From assembly GCA_047967505.1 (NCBI GenBank), contig CM106539.1: a DNA stretch of 64,000 bases, one strand, 5' to 3'. The stretch comes from Dipteris shenzhenensis. Taxonomy: Eukaryota > Polypodiophyta > Polypodiopsida > Gleicheniales. Under the pieces are notes generated by a model. The model worked only from the letters and a program-made list of their open reading frames with translations. It was not told where the DNA came from and made no database searches. Positions 33,601 to 44,270 of the stretch are shown one piece after another (the stretch's first letter is position 1; every line of letters begins with the position of its first letter). The position numbers and the translations under genes were made by a program.

Positions 33601-34770
33601 GCATCTGATTCTCTTTCACAGATTGTCACTGAAAAGCTTGACAAGAACAACTTCCAGGCATGGAAGTTTAGAATGACAAATTTCTTGATGGGAAAAGGCT
33701 ATTGGGAATTCATTACAGGAAATGAAGAAGAACTTGTTCTTCCTAATGTTCCCAGTCAACAGGAAATGCAGGCATTCAAAGGATGGCATGAGAGAGCCAG
33801 GAAAGCTATGTACTGGCTGTCTATCAGTATTTTGGACTCCATGATTGTGCATATTCAGGATGCAAATACACCAAAGGAGGCATGGGATACTTTGGCAAAA
33901 ATGTATAGCACAAATACGCAAGCCAGGAAAATGCAACTCAAACAGGAGTTGCACAATGTGCAGAGAGAAAATTTGAGCATAAATGACTACCACATGAAAG
34001 TGAAGAAAATTGCAGATGCACTTGCTTCCACCATTGGGTCGCCAGTGGATGATGATGATTTGGTTTCTGTGACCTTGAATGGTCTAGGAAAGGATTATGC
34101 ACAGTTCCGGACATCCATTGCCGTCCGTGAAAAATTTCTTGATTTTGAGGAGCTGATTGCTCTTCTAATTTCTAAAGAGCAAAGAAATGGTGGTGCATCT
34201 TCTTCAGTAGGAACTTCAAAAGAAGATGTCTTCTACTCAAATGCTGGCAGAGGTAGAGGCGGAGGTAGAGGAAGCCGATCTGCAGGCCGTGGTAGAAATC
34301 AGAATATGCAGCAAACGCAAGAAAACCAGTCCTATGCAGGAGGACGTGGTAACTCTAGAGGCAGGGGGAGCCAAAGAGGCCGTGGTGGATGGCAGAGAAG
34401 CCAAAATGCAAACAACAATGTTGAATGCTACTATTGTGGCAAAATGTGTCATATGGCTAAGGACTGCTACAAAAAGCAGAATGACATTATGAATGGAAAA
34501 TTGCAGCAAGGCAATTATGCATCTTCTAGCAGGCAGGGTGATGATAGAAATGAGCATCTATTTATGGTGCAGCATATGACCAATTCTGTGACAAGTGCAG
34601 AAGAACAAAATGATGTGTGGTATGTTGACTCAGGTATGTCAAACCACATGACAGGTCATGCAGAATGGATGCAAGATGCAAGGAAAATGGAGAAACCAGG
34701 ATTTGTGGAGACTAGTGACGATACTGCACATCCTATTGTGCAGATTGGCAAAATTCCTTTGTCTATGTAG
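33601..34770 (+). pseudogene. gag: Copia-2 gag and protease
   Basis: I take MASDSLSQIVTEKLDKNNF at 33,601 as the start, because KLDKNNFQAWKFRM is the typical gag opening; the in-frame ATG 18 nt upstream is less likely. UBN2-type gag follows, then an Arg/Gly-rich segment (34,240-34,410), then knuckle CYYCGKMCHMAKDC at 34,426, with Cys where Gly normally precedes His. The protease site VDSGMSNHMTG at ~34,624 keeps D-S-G. It ends at TAG 34,768-34,770. Confidence 0.85.
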
Positions 34771-35817
34771 GATGGGAAAAAGAAATACTTGTCTGATGTA
34801 TTTCATGTCCCGAACATCACCAAGAACCTGGTTTCTGTTGGTCAGATGGTTGAGCAGGGCTTGCAGGTTAGATTTAATCCTCATGGATGCTTTGTTGAGG
34901 ATATGAAAAATAACGGTCGCCTGATAGCAAAAGGAAAGAAGAAGGGCAGGATGTTTACGTTGGATGCGGACATGCCTGAATTGAGTGCAGCAATGTTTGC
35001 ACATGGGATCGGTGTAGTTGCAGATATTGATATCTGGCACAAACGCATTGGTCATGTTAATATACAGCGACTTAAATCAATGCAAGCCCAAAATATTGTT
35101 GCAGGATTGCCAAAATTCAAGGTTGCAGAAATGCACAAAGTTTGTGAAGCCTGTCAATTTGGGAAACAGGCAAGGAAACCTTTTCCTAGGCATGTTCAAG
35201 AGGGTAAAAAGCCATTGGAATTAATCCACTCTGATGTGTGGACTACAAAAGCTGCATCTATTGGAGGCTGTCACTATTTTGTCACATTTATTGATGACTT
35301 CAGCAGAAAACTGTGGGAGTATTTTATGAAAAAGAAAAGTGAAGTGTTTGGGCACTTCAAAGCTTTCAAAGCTATGGTTGAAAAAGAAACAGGCCTGCAA
35401 ATAAAATTCGTGAGGTCAGATGGAGGGGGAGAGTACCTCTCAAATGAGTTTGCAAGGTTCTTGCAGGAGCATGGTATAAAGCAGCAATATTCATGCAGTC
35501 ATACCCCACAGCAAAATGGAATTGCAGAAAGAAAAAACAGGCATATTGGAGAGGTATCTCGGGCTATGCTAAATGAAAAAGATCTACCAGATTATTATTG
35601 GGCTGAAGCAGTTGCTACAGCAGTCTATATAATGAACAAGACTCCCATTGCAGCAATACATGGCATGACGCCAGAGGAGATGTATACTGGTAGGAAACCA
35701 GATATTTCTCATTTGAAGATTTTTTGTTGCATTGCCTATGTCCATGTGCCAGATGAGTTGAGGTCCAAGTTGGATCCAAAAGCTGAGAAGTGCATCTTTA
35801 TTGGTTATTCTCTGTAG
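34771..35817 (+). pseudogene. Copia-2 GAG-pre and integrase
   Basis: Same frame as gag after the TAG. DVFHVPNITKNLVSVGQMV, then the zinc-binding HKRIGHVNIQRLKSM...CEACQFGKQ. The integrase core has all three acidic residues in LIHSDVWTT, RSDGGGEYLS and QQNGIAERKNR. The tail ends IFIGYSL before TAG 35,815-35,817, where the next residues are QKGYRCYNP. Apart from the stops, no catalytic damage is visible. Confidence 0.85.
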
Positions 35818-37321
35818 CAGAAAGGGTATAGATGCTATAACCCTTCTACACGTAAGTTCACAGTGAGCAGAGATGTTGTTTTTGATGAGATGAGCAGCTG
35901 GTATAAACCAGTAAATGTGATGATTGATGTAGATGCACAAAATGGTAATGCTGCACAGAATTCACAGCAGCAATCACAAAATATCAGTGGACCTGCAGTG
36001 TCCTCTAGCAGTGGTTCACATACTTCGCCATGGACAGGTAGATTAAGATCAGGAGAATCTCCTCAAAGCAATGCAGATAGTGGTATGCAGGTATCACGAA
36101 AAGAAAAAGAGAAGGTAGATCAGCCCATGTTTGATGTGAATGCAGGTCACTCTTGTGTGGATGGTGAATCGAGTGGCTCAGAACAGAGCATTGATGATGA
36201 GTTGGGTATTCCTTCTGTTGTTACACCTGGAGTAAGGAAGACCAGGGATGTTTTTAGAGCACCTGGAAGTGAGCCTATTTTGCGCAGGTCTACCAGGGTT
36301 AGGTATCCTGTGGATAGGCTGAAATATGATGGATTTACAGCCATTCACTATGCCTATATGGTCAAAGTGATACAGGAACCAGAACCCACTTCTTTTGAGC
36401 AAGCCATGGGAAATGAAAAATGGGAGAAAGCCATGGATGAAGAAATGGATGCCTTGGATGCTAATGCTACATGGGAATTGGTGCCTTTACCCAAAGGCAA
36501 GAATGCAATTGGCTGTAAGTGGGTTTATAAGATCAAGCACAATGCAGATGGTTCTGTGAATAGATACAAGGCAAGATTAGTTGTCAAGGGGTATGCACAG
36601 ACATATGGCATTGATTATGAAGAAACTTTCAGCCCAGTTGCAAGGATGGCAATCGTAAGAGCAGCCATTGCTATGGCTGCATCAAAGGGATGGTCTTTAC
36701 GTCAGATGGATGTAAAGAATGCCTCCTTGCATGGTGATTTGCAAGAAGAGGTCTTTATGGAGCAGCCAGCAGGTTATGTTCATGCTACTCATCCTGAGTT
36801 TGTTTGCAGGTTGAAGAAAGCCTTGTATGGCTTGAAGCAAGCACCTAGAGCATGGTCTGACAAGATAGGACAGTATCTTGTCACTATTGGCTTTCAGATT
36901 TCCAAGGCAGATTTCTCACTCTATGTGAGAAAAACAGAGAAAGGGATTATGCTGCTGGTCATTTATGTTGATGATTTGATCATCACAGGTGATAGTGATG
37001 AAGATATCCTTCATGTGAAAATGCTATTGAGGCAGAAGTTTGAGATGAAGGATTTGGGAGAGCTGCGTTATTTCTTGGGCATTGAAGTGATTAGATCACC
37101 AAGTGGGATACAGCTCTTGCAAAGGCAGTATGGATTGGACATGCTGTCCAAATATGGGATGACAGGCTGTAAGCCTATTTCAGTTCCTTTGGAGCAGAAT
37201 GTGAAGCTGAGCGCAGATGTAGGTGAGCTTCTGGAGGACCCTACTATGTACAGACGCATAGTAGGAAGTTTGATTTACATGACTATTACCAGGCCAGATT
37301 TGAGCTATGCTGTTGGGTTGG
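35818..37321 (+). pseudogene. Copia-2 reverse transcriptase
   Basis: Integrase tail and a Ser/Gln-rich linker to about 36,300, then RVT_2: ATWELVPLPKGKNAIGCKW, YEETFSPVARMAIVRAA, MDVKNASLHGDLQEEVFM, LYGLKQAPRAWSDK, and catalytic VIYVDDLIITGD near 36,961-36,990. It is open to RPDLSYAVGL, where the MITE enters at 37,322. No frameshift is visible. Confidence 0.9.
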
Positions 37322-37569
37322 CTGGGGGGGGGTCACTATGTACAAACCCTCTATATCACGTGCGTTCAAGGCCTATATTTAAAATCCCTTATCTGTAAAA
37401 TTTTTCATTAATAAAATGTACCCCTTTTCTATACAAATCTGTAATTTTTTTCCAAAACTATTTAAAATAGTCCCTTATGTATATTTATTTCTGTAAATTT
37501 TAGAAATAAAAAATATCCTTTTGTTGAACTCACGTGATAGAGTTACATATGATGAGTGACCCCCCCGAG
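37322..37569. mobile_element. MITE copy 2, inserted in Copia-2 RT
   Basis: 248 bp, same orientation and close in sequence to copy 1. Termini CTGGGGGGGGTCACT and AGTGACCCCCCCGAG. It is flanked by TGGGTTGG at 37,314-37,321 and 37,570-37,577, an 8-bp perfect target duplication. Removing the element plus one duplication (256 nt) restores the RT frame to AVGLVSQFM. Confidence 0.9.
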
Positions 37570-37577
37570 TGGGTTGG

Positions 37578-38221
37578 TAAGTCAATTTATGTAGGCTCCA
37601 AGGAAACCGCATTTGGATGCGGCTAGACGCATACTCAGGTATGTGAAGTCCACATTGCAGTATGGACTATTTTATGAGGCTGGGGTTCAAATACAGTTGC
37701 ATGGATACACTGATGCTGATTGGGCTGGTAGTATTTCTGATAGACGATCTACCAGTGGATATGTATTCTCTTTTGGGAGTGCTGCAGTCACTTGGAGCAG
37801 CAAGAAACAGCCTACAGTTGCCTTGTCGAGCACAGAGGCTGAGTACAGGGGTGCAGCAATGGCTACATGTGAGGTAGCTTGGTTGCATAAGCTACTCTAT
37901 GATATGCATCAGTCTACAGATGGGCCAGTTGTCATTTATTGTGACAACATGAGCAGCATACACTTGGCAAAGAACCCAGTCTTTCATGCCAGAACAAAGC
38001 ACATTGAGGTGCATTATCACTATGTGCGGGAGAAGGTTTTACTAGGTCTTATTGATCTAGTTTATGTCAGCACAGAGGATCAGGTAGCTGACATATTCAC
38101 GAAAGCATTGGGCGCAGAGAAGCTGCGCAAGTTTAGAGACCTGCTTGGTGTGCAGGAATTGGGATTGAGCTCGAGGGGGAGTGTTGAGATATCAAGCTCC
38201 ACTCGCGATATGCCAGGGTGA
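37578..38221 (+). pseudogene. Copia-2 RT end and RNase H
   Basis: Continues after the MITE with SQFM, TAG at 37,592-37,594 (Gln expected), then [77 protein letters not shown] and [17 protein letters not shown]. RNase H acidic residues are present. The stop falls 40 nt inside the 3' LTR (38,219-38,221), so the last codons overlap LTR sequence. Confidence 0.85.
38171..38181 (+). other. Copia-2 polypurine tract
   Basis: TCGAGGGGGAG directly precedes the 3' LTR at 38,182. It is the expected plus-strand primer. Confidence 0.75.
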
Positions 38222-38533
38222 CTGTTGTGCATTTATGTCACCGACTTGTTAGCTGGAGATGCGGTTGGTACACCACCCACGAATAATAGCTGGATGACAG
38301 CTATCCTTATCTACTCTAGTTTGTGGCTCAGTTAGTATGCCACCTTAGTTAGTTGAGTTTGGTTTGAGACCCACATATAGGGTTCTTCTATTTCTTTGTA
38401 CAAGAGTTCTTTTGGCTTCCACAACTAAGAAGAGGAAAACTGTTTTCAGCCTCCACCTTTGTGTGTATTCCCCCATTGTGATTGTGAGAAAGCTGCAAGT
38501 GAGACTCCTTCCCTCTCTCCCACTATCTTCACA
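38182..38533 (+). repeat. Copia-2 3' LTR
   Basis: 352 bp, TGTTGAG...TTCACA, followed by CAAGA at 38,534-38,538. Equal in length to the 5' LTR. Confidence 0.95.
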
Positions 38534-39216
38534 CAAGAGAGAGATGGAGACCACAAAAAAGAGCTAAAAAAGATTGCATAATTTGAAGGCCAAGGCGATG
38601 GAGGACACGAAGAGGATGCTATTAGGTGATGCCTAAACTCCTATCATGTGCTTGTCAACTTTGTGAATGGGAGTCTGATGCATTGCTTTGAGTTGAATCC
38701 CTCATTGGTAATGTCCAATCTTATGGTTTGGGCAATTGTGTGCTACAATACCAACATTTACATACAATCTCAGTGCATCACGGATGAAACAATGGGATGC
38801 AATATGAACTTCATATAAAAATAAAGTCCTACAATCTGACAAGAAGAACCTAATGATTGAAGTTGCGAGAAGATGCTAGCATTAATATTTGGAATGGCAG
38901 AGGTGCGAGCTGAGTAAGATGAGGATGGAGGCATCAGAGTCTTAAAGAGAGAGGTGCCAAGAGTCAAACATAGGCTCGAATTCGCACATTCCCCATTGTT
39001 GCAATCGGCACCTCTTGTTCGTATATGTAGGTTTAAATAACACATATGATGTAGATATCTTATATTTTGAAAATTTAATATTGCCTCCAAGCGACTTCAA
39101 AGTAGTGATGTATCTCTCACATAAGGAACTTTAAAATTACTTCATGGAAAACAAAAATATTTACATTATGGGTGATATAGACATATTACACTAAGTGACC
39201 CCCCTGAGCCCAGTGC

Positions 39217-39320
39217 TTAGCCAAGGGATTGGTTCCTGGCCCCTACGCTCACAAGGCGATGGGACTAGATGGGACCAATCTAAGGTTAGGTTCTTGGACT
39301 CTTTCAAAGAGAGAGATAAC
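39217..39320. repeat. ~100-bp dispersed repeat, copy B1
   Basis: Counterpart of 13,497-13,600. Like A1 it is preceded by AGTGACCCCCCTGAG (39,196-39,210 here), which resembles the right end of the MITE. Confidence 0.6.
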
Positions 39321-39590
39321 GGCTTTTTATTTCCTACATAGGAAGCATGCACATAGTTACAACACCTCTCATATGCATTGCATGAAATAAAGCTAAAAAC
39401 TAAGCTCGGTTTGATTTTAAGTTCACTCTTTGCATTCACATAGTCACAACCCCTCTCTTATGCATTGCATTGAAATAAAGTGTTAGAGATAGACTTTACG
39501 ATAACCATTCACATGAGGTTAAAATGTGCCACATGGTAGTAGTAAAGATAGATCTCTATCCCTTCTCTTAATCCCCATTCAATGCTTGTT

Positions 39591-39672
39591 GGCCAAGGGA
39601 TTGGTTCTTGGCATGATGGGACCACTTCTAAGGTCACGTTCGTAGACTCTTTCAAAGAGAGAGGTAGCTTGA
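39591..39672. repeat. ~100-bp dispersed repeat, copy B2
   Basis: Counterpart of 13,889-13,968, with the same internal shortening. Confidence 0.6.
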
Positions 39673-40083
39673 AGAATTTTCTTTTCAATGGATTGAAGGA
39701 CATTCATTATACTTGAATAATTTTATGCTTTGCATAATTTTATAGTATGTTAAATGTTAGCTATTTCATGTCTTTCGGATTTTGAAATGGGAAAAAGAGG
39801 TAGCTTTTAGTATTATTAGTTTTTAGTATATTTATGAAAATAAAAAGTTTTTTTAAATGGTCAATAATATTTTCCCAAAATTTGAAACCAAAATTCTAGA
39901 AAAATATAGAATTCGCTAATGCTTTGAAACTTTAAAAAATAATTTCATCAGGATATTATAATACTATATTTCTATACCTTCGGTAAAAACATCTGTGATT
40001 GCTACAGTCTAATGTTTTTGTGTGATTGGTTTTTTTATAGTTGGTTTAATCGAAACTGAGTTGGTGTTAAGATAGTTAAGGGT

Positions 40084-40645
40084 TTGGTGGCTTGCATGCT
40101 GGACATTGTCGGTGGCGGAAATAAAGGAAGGTTTAATAATAAATATTTGCAGTTGAGTGCTTTCAGTAGATTAGTGTTTGTTGGTGTTCCTGCGGTGGTG
40201 GCAACGAAAATTTCAGGGCATAGGTGCATTTCTTCATTCAAAAAATATAATGCTACGGAGGATGTTCCAACTTCGGGCTTGTGTATGGCTGAGTATGCAC
40301 ACGTTGTGGACGGAGTTTTTGTGGGGGTTGGTACTAGTAATCAGGTCCCTACTAGCAGTTTGTTGGCTATTGGTTGTGGCGGTTCCATTAGTCTTAGCTG
40401 GTGGTAATGCTAGTGTTGCTTGTGATGTTTCGAAGCTGACGGCAATTGGTGGTTCTTCTTATGGACTAGTGTTTGGTGTTGGTGGATCTTCAGGTTCTTC
40501 GGCTGGAGTTGCATCTGATTGTTCTAGCGGTGCTTCTTTTCTTGTAAGTGGTGATGGTTTGAGTGGTGGTGTTGGTCTATCTGTTATTGCTGGTGCAGTT
40601 TCAAAGATGATGATTTTGGTAAGGTTTTGGATGAAGATGAGTTTT
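40084..40645 (+). pseudogene. Gly/Ser-rich coding-like frames present only in copy B
   Basis: Two overlapping frames: 40,084-40,407 (ends SISLSWW, TAA) and 40,178-40,648, whose later part is Gly/Ser-rich (GGSSGSSAGVASDCSSGAS). The sequence is GT-rich and of more even composition than its surroundings. It belongs to the 837 bp missing from copy A and reads on toward the frame at 40,606-40,821 after a shift, so the two may be parts of one decayed protein. Plant LINE ORF1 proteins can look like this, but I see no zinc knuckle. Not identified. Confidence 0.3.
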
Positions 40646-40821
40646 TGAAGGAGATGGTGCACTGTTGTCCTGATGGCTTTGATAGTTCTATGGATCGATT
40701 TGGTGGTGGCGGAGGTTCGGTTACGTATTGCATTTCTGGTTTATTTAAGGATTGTGTTTTCCATTTCCATGCTGGATCTCCGGTTGTGAATGGTGAATGG
40801 GGGATATTTTTCTTGATTTGA
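40606..40821 (+). pseudogene. Unrecognised Gly-rich coding fragment, copy B
   Basis: Frame DDDFGKVLDEDEFLKEMV, CCPDGFDSSMDRF, five Gly, SVTYCISGLFKDCVF, then TGA. Same as 14,075-14,293 except one codon fewer in the acidic stretch. An in-frame difference between two otherwise near-identical copies is weakly in favour of a past coding role. Confidence 0.3.
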
Positions 40822-41517
40822 TGTGGTGGACGGAGTTTTAGTTAGTTGTGACCAACTACTTTAGTAGTTTTTGGTCAATTTTGGTTGTTGTGTCCGATTT
40901 GCCAAAATGGCAGTTGTAATGGAATATTTGGCTATTGTAATGGAAGATGTTACCTGTTGTTTCAGGTAACTCTTTGCGAAAGTATTTAATTTGCAATATG
41001 TTTATTTTTGATTGGTTACTTTAACTTGAATGCGATTACGTGTCAATTGGAAGTTGATTCTGCTAAATTTTTTCTTGTTGGGAATGCTTAAGCGTGCATC
41101 TAGTATTTCTTTGTTTTCCAGCGGCGCTGTTTGAATTTTTTATGTATATTCTGAGGTAGAGTTGGATTAAGTCGGACGGCTGTGATTGATCTGCCGTCGA
41201 CCTCGGACCTTGACGGGAACATGTTGGACGCGTGCAAGAGGAATAGTCTTCCAGGGAACTTGCCGTGTTTGCCAAGCTTTTGTCCCTTGCATCATATATT
41301 TCATTACCTACGACGCATATCTTCCACAGCTATACCTTCTTATACTTTTACGCTCCGCCAAAGCTGAATTCCGTGCACTACCTCTAGCCCACACAAATTC
41401 ATAGAATCTCCCTCGACCATGACTGCTGCTCACTGTCACTTGAGGCCTCCCCGATCATGCTTAAGGCTGTTCTTAAAATTTCTATCTTCATGCTTTAGGT
41501 GCTCTGACACTACTAAT

Positions 41518-41821
41518 GAGTGCGCGCTCGAGAGAAACTTACTAAAGAAATCCGTTTTTGAAGCGGCGGAGTCCTTCAATCCGAATGACAAAGAGCTGAT
41601 GGATGCCCTTCGATACTTATCTCGTGGAAAGCCTCCACTCGTAATGTAAGATCCGGAGTCCAATTGTTTGAAGTTAATTCTTAAATGGTAAATGCTGGTC
41701 TTCAAATCCCAGCTTCGGCTACGTATATGAGAGGCCAAGCTCTGCCGCTATGGACACATCGCGCTTTGGAGATCTTAGTCGTGAAGCATATGCTTTATGT
41801 GGCCATATCGAATATGTATGA
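41518..41821 (+). pseudogene. Two-exon coding fragment candidate, copy B
   Basis: Matches 14,990-15,293 base for base as far as I compared. Exon 1 ends at 41,645, the intron GTAAGA...CCCAG is 41,646-41,712, and exon 2 is 41,713-41,821 ending TGA. Function unknown. Confidence 0.35.
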
Positions 41822-43294
41822 AATGCCTTAAGGGCGATTAGCATTTCTTACGAGACGGGCGATTGATAACACAATGTAACACGCTTTCTACAAAAGAATC
41901 GATATTCTTTTGTAAACGATACCATTTTGTGCTGTTTTCGACTCAATACCCATTACTCATCTTACTTCTTGACTCTACCTTTTTCTCACCAAGATACGGT
42001 TTATACGTTTTATCTCCTCCCCTCTTCACGATCCCAAGTGCAATGATGAGAGGCTCTTCTTAGAGCTATATGGAAGCCTTGAAGGTTAGTCTCTCCTAGG
42101 TAGAAACCAAAGTCCTTATAATTAGGAGCATATGAACTTTTGTCTTTGCATAAGTCTATTAGTAGTGGTGCGCTTGAGTATGGATAAAAAAGGTCCACAC
42201 ACAATTAGAATGTCACATAAAGTTTCTTTAATTGGGGGCATGTGACAAAAAATGCAAAGTAAAGGTTAAGCCCTCCTCTAGCTAGGCATCCCTTCATATC
42301 TTTTGATAGTGTCTAATCTTTGCTATGAGATAGAAAGCTCCATGACCTAATGTGTGAGTCTTTAGTAGCATGGCCTCCTTAAAGGTAGTGCTATAATGAA
42401 GGATCAAAACTCTTTTGTGAAGTTCCACATGTAATGCTAATTTTTTTTGTGTGTGGAGATCATCCTATTAAAATTGCCTTTTAATAGGCCAACACACTTT
42501 TTAAAAAAAAATTCTTTATCTTTTGCATCCAAAAGCACTTGCTTAACGACTATACTTGGAGGCAATCCCACACACATTTATACATTCTTGTTTAACTAGC
42601 TACAATTGCTAGTAAGTATATTTTTCCATAAAGACATGTACATAAAAGGTAACAGATAATAGTGCTCTATGTTTTCAATGTCTTTCAAGGTTCTTGCAAG
42701 CTTGTGAGCAGGTTTTTTTCCTTTGGGGGGGGGGGACGGGAAGAGAGAGAGACAGAGAGAATAATCTTCAGAGATTCACAAGATGTTTTCTATACTAAGC
42801 ATCCTCCAAAGGATTCTTTCATGGTAGTGTGATATGAGAAGGTACGTGCATATACATATCTACATTTGCTAGATGCAAGAAACGAAAGCGAGTCTAGGAA
42901 GATCCAGAAAAGCAACCAAAGAGAATAAGAGTAATGAATGAAGATGTTATGCTAAAATCAATGCAATCTACATGTTGTTAGCGTAGATGTATGTGCTCAA
43001 TTAACTTACATGACATCAAGGGCTGTAGAGAACATGTCTGGCAAATGAGAGGGAGCAAAAGAAATAAATACCTACTCACGAGACTCTCTTGCTTTCTTGT
43101 AAATGACACGAAAAGGCGAAGTCTAAGAGAATAGATAAAGCCTCTTATAAATGGAAAAACTATTTGCAACAATCCATATCGCATTATTACAGGATTATCA
43201 CATGGCATATATTGGGATTTGGCTAATAAAGCAAAGTATGGAGTAAAATTTAGCATTCATGGAAACATAGGAATCCCAAAACAAGAGCCTCAAG

Positions 43295-44270
43295 GTTGTA
43301 GCAACAACTATTTTGAAATACTATAATCATGAAAATGCTTTAACTCAACCCCATCTATTTGAAATGCATCTTTCAATAGGTTTAACAAAAAAAGAAGTAT
43401 TTAACTCTATTGGAGAAACACTGAGGCAAAGAGGGCATGCTATGGCATCTTTTCATACTTTTTGTATACTCTTTGCAAGAAGATATTTAGACAGGTTAAA
43501 ATCCTAAAGAGGCAAAAAATGTCAAAGTGCAGTGTCAGTGATAATCTAAAGCAAGCACTTGAGAGTGCAACGTCTCCACAACAAAGAGAATCACACCAAA
43601 AAAGGAGAGAATTTCATCATGGACTTATTCGGCATTGTAGACTAAAATATACATTTTGGAAGGAGCAAGCTATTTCTCATCCAAATGAGTACCGTTGTAA
43701 CATCTATTATGAAGTCAATTCAGAGTGTACATGTAGAAACAGGTCACCTACTACCAAATTTGAGATATAGACAAACAATTGCGAATGAGAGAATAAGAAT
43801 GTACTCTTCTTTGCATTTTGCTCAATGCTAATCACTCATCAAATCTTCGATGAGATGAGATAAAAGTTGGGTTTTTGTTGGTTGGACACACACATGAGGA
43901 TATCATCATATTTTTAGCACAGTCTTAAGAGAGCTAAAACATAGCGACATGGAGACGATGGATGACTTCATAAGAAAATGTGGAGCCAAGTTGTTGGCGG
44001 CAAGGAAGGTACAACATGCTCCATGGTCGAAAGAATGTATGATTGGAAGAGCTTTATTCTACCTTTCATACAAAAGGCTGGTGATGCCCTTATAGGTCAT
44101 AGTGCTCCACACTACTTTTACCTTTTCTTAAAGACTGAAAAACTAGTTATGTAGTGGCAACACTATTTTCATGATACAACATGGAAACCTAAAGAACCTT
44201 CAGTCTCTTAATTTCAATTCCAGAAAAGAAATGCATCCAACAGGGGCTCTTATAAAAGAATTAAGTGAGA
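43295..44270 (+). pseudogene. VGHTHEDI-motif protein (DUF7869-like) pseudogene, copy B, C-terminus kept
   Basis: Same N-terminal frames as copy A (43,313-43,507 and 43,462-43,770), with VGFLLVGHTHEDI from 43,867. After one-base shifts it continues LRELKHSDMETMDDFIRKCG and then, from 44,035, MYDWKSFILPFIQ, GHSAPHYFYLFLKTEKLVM, TAG at 44,152-44,154, and WQHYFHDTTWKPKE. A DWKxFxxP...GH..PH.F....L..G.V.M.W segment after the VGHTHEDIDQ box is what I remember of this family, so the two pieces support each other. The first Cys of the C..C pair is kept and the second is Ser. Clearly non-functional here. Confidence 0.5.

Larger units (their letters stand above)
32703..38533 (+). mobile_element. Copia-2: near-complete Ty1-copia element
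   Basis: Two 352-bp LTRs, primer site, gag-protease-integrase-RT-RNase H in one frame, a polypurine tract, and 5-bp target duplication CAAGA (32,698-32,702 and 38,534-38,538). Excluding the MITE, the reading frame is never shifted. It is stopped only by three TAG codons and the 248-bp MITE insertion, so it cannot make a full polyprotein. The unoccupied site with a single CAAGA is at 12,811-12,815 in copy A. Confidence 0.97.

Noticed and set aside
33200-33619. 139-codon minus-strand ORF over the Copia-2 leader
   Set aside because: It is antisense to the untranslated leader between primer site and gag; no motif.
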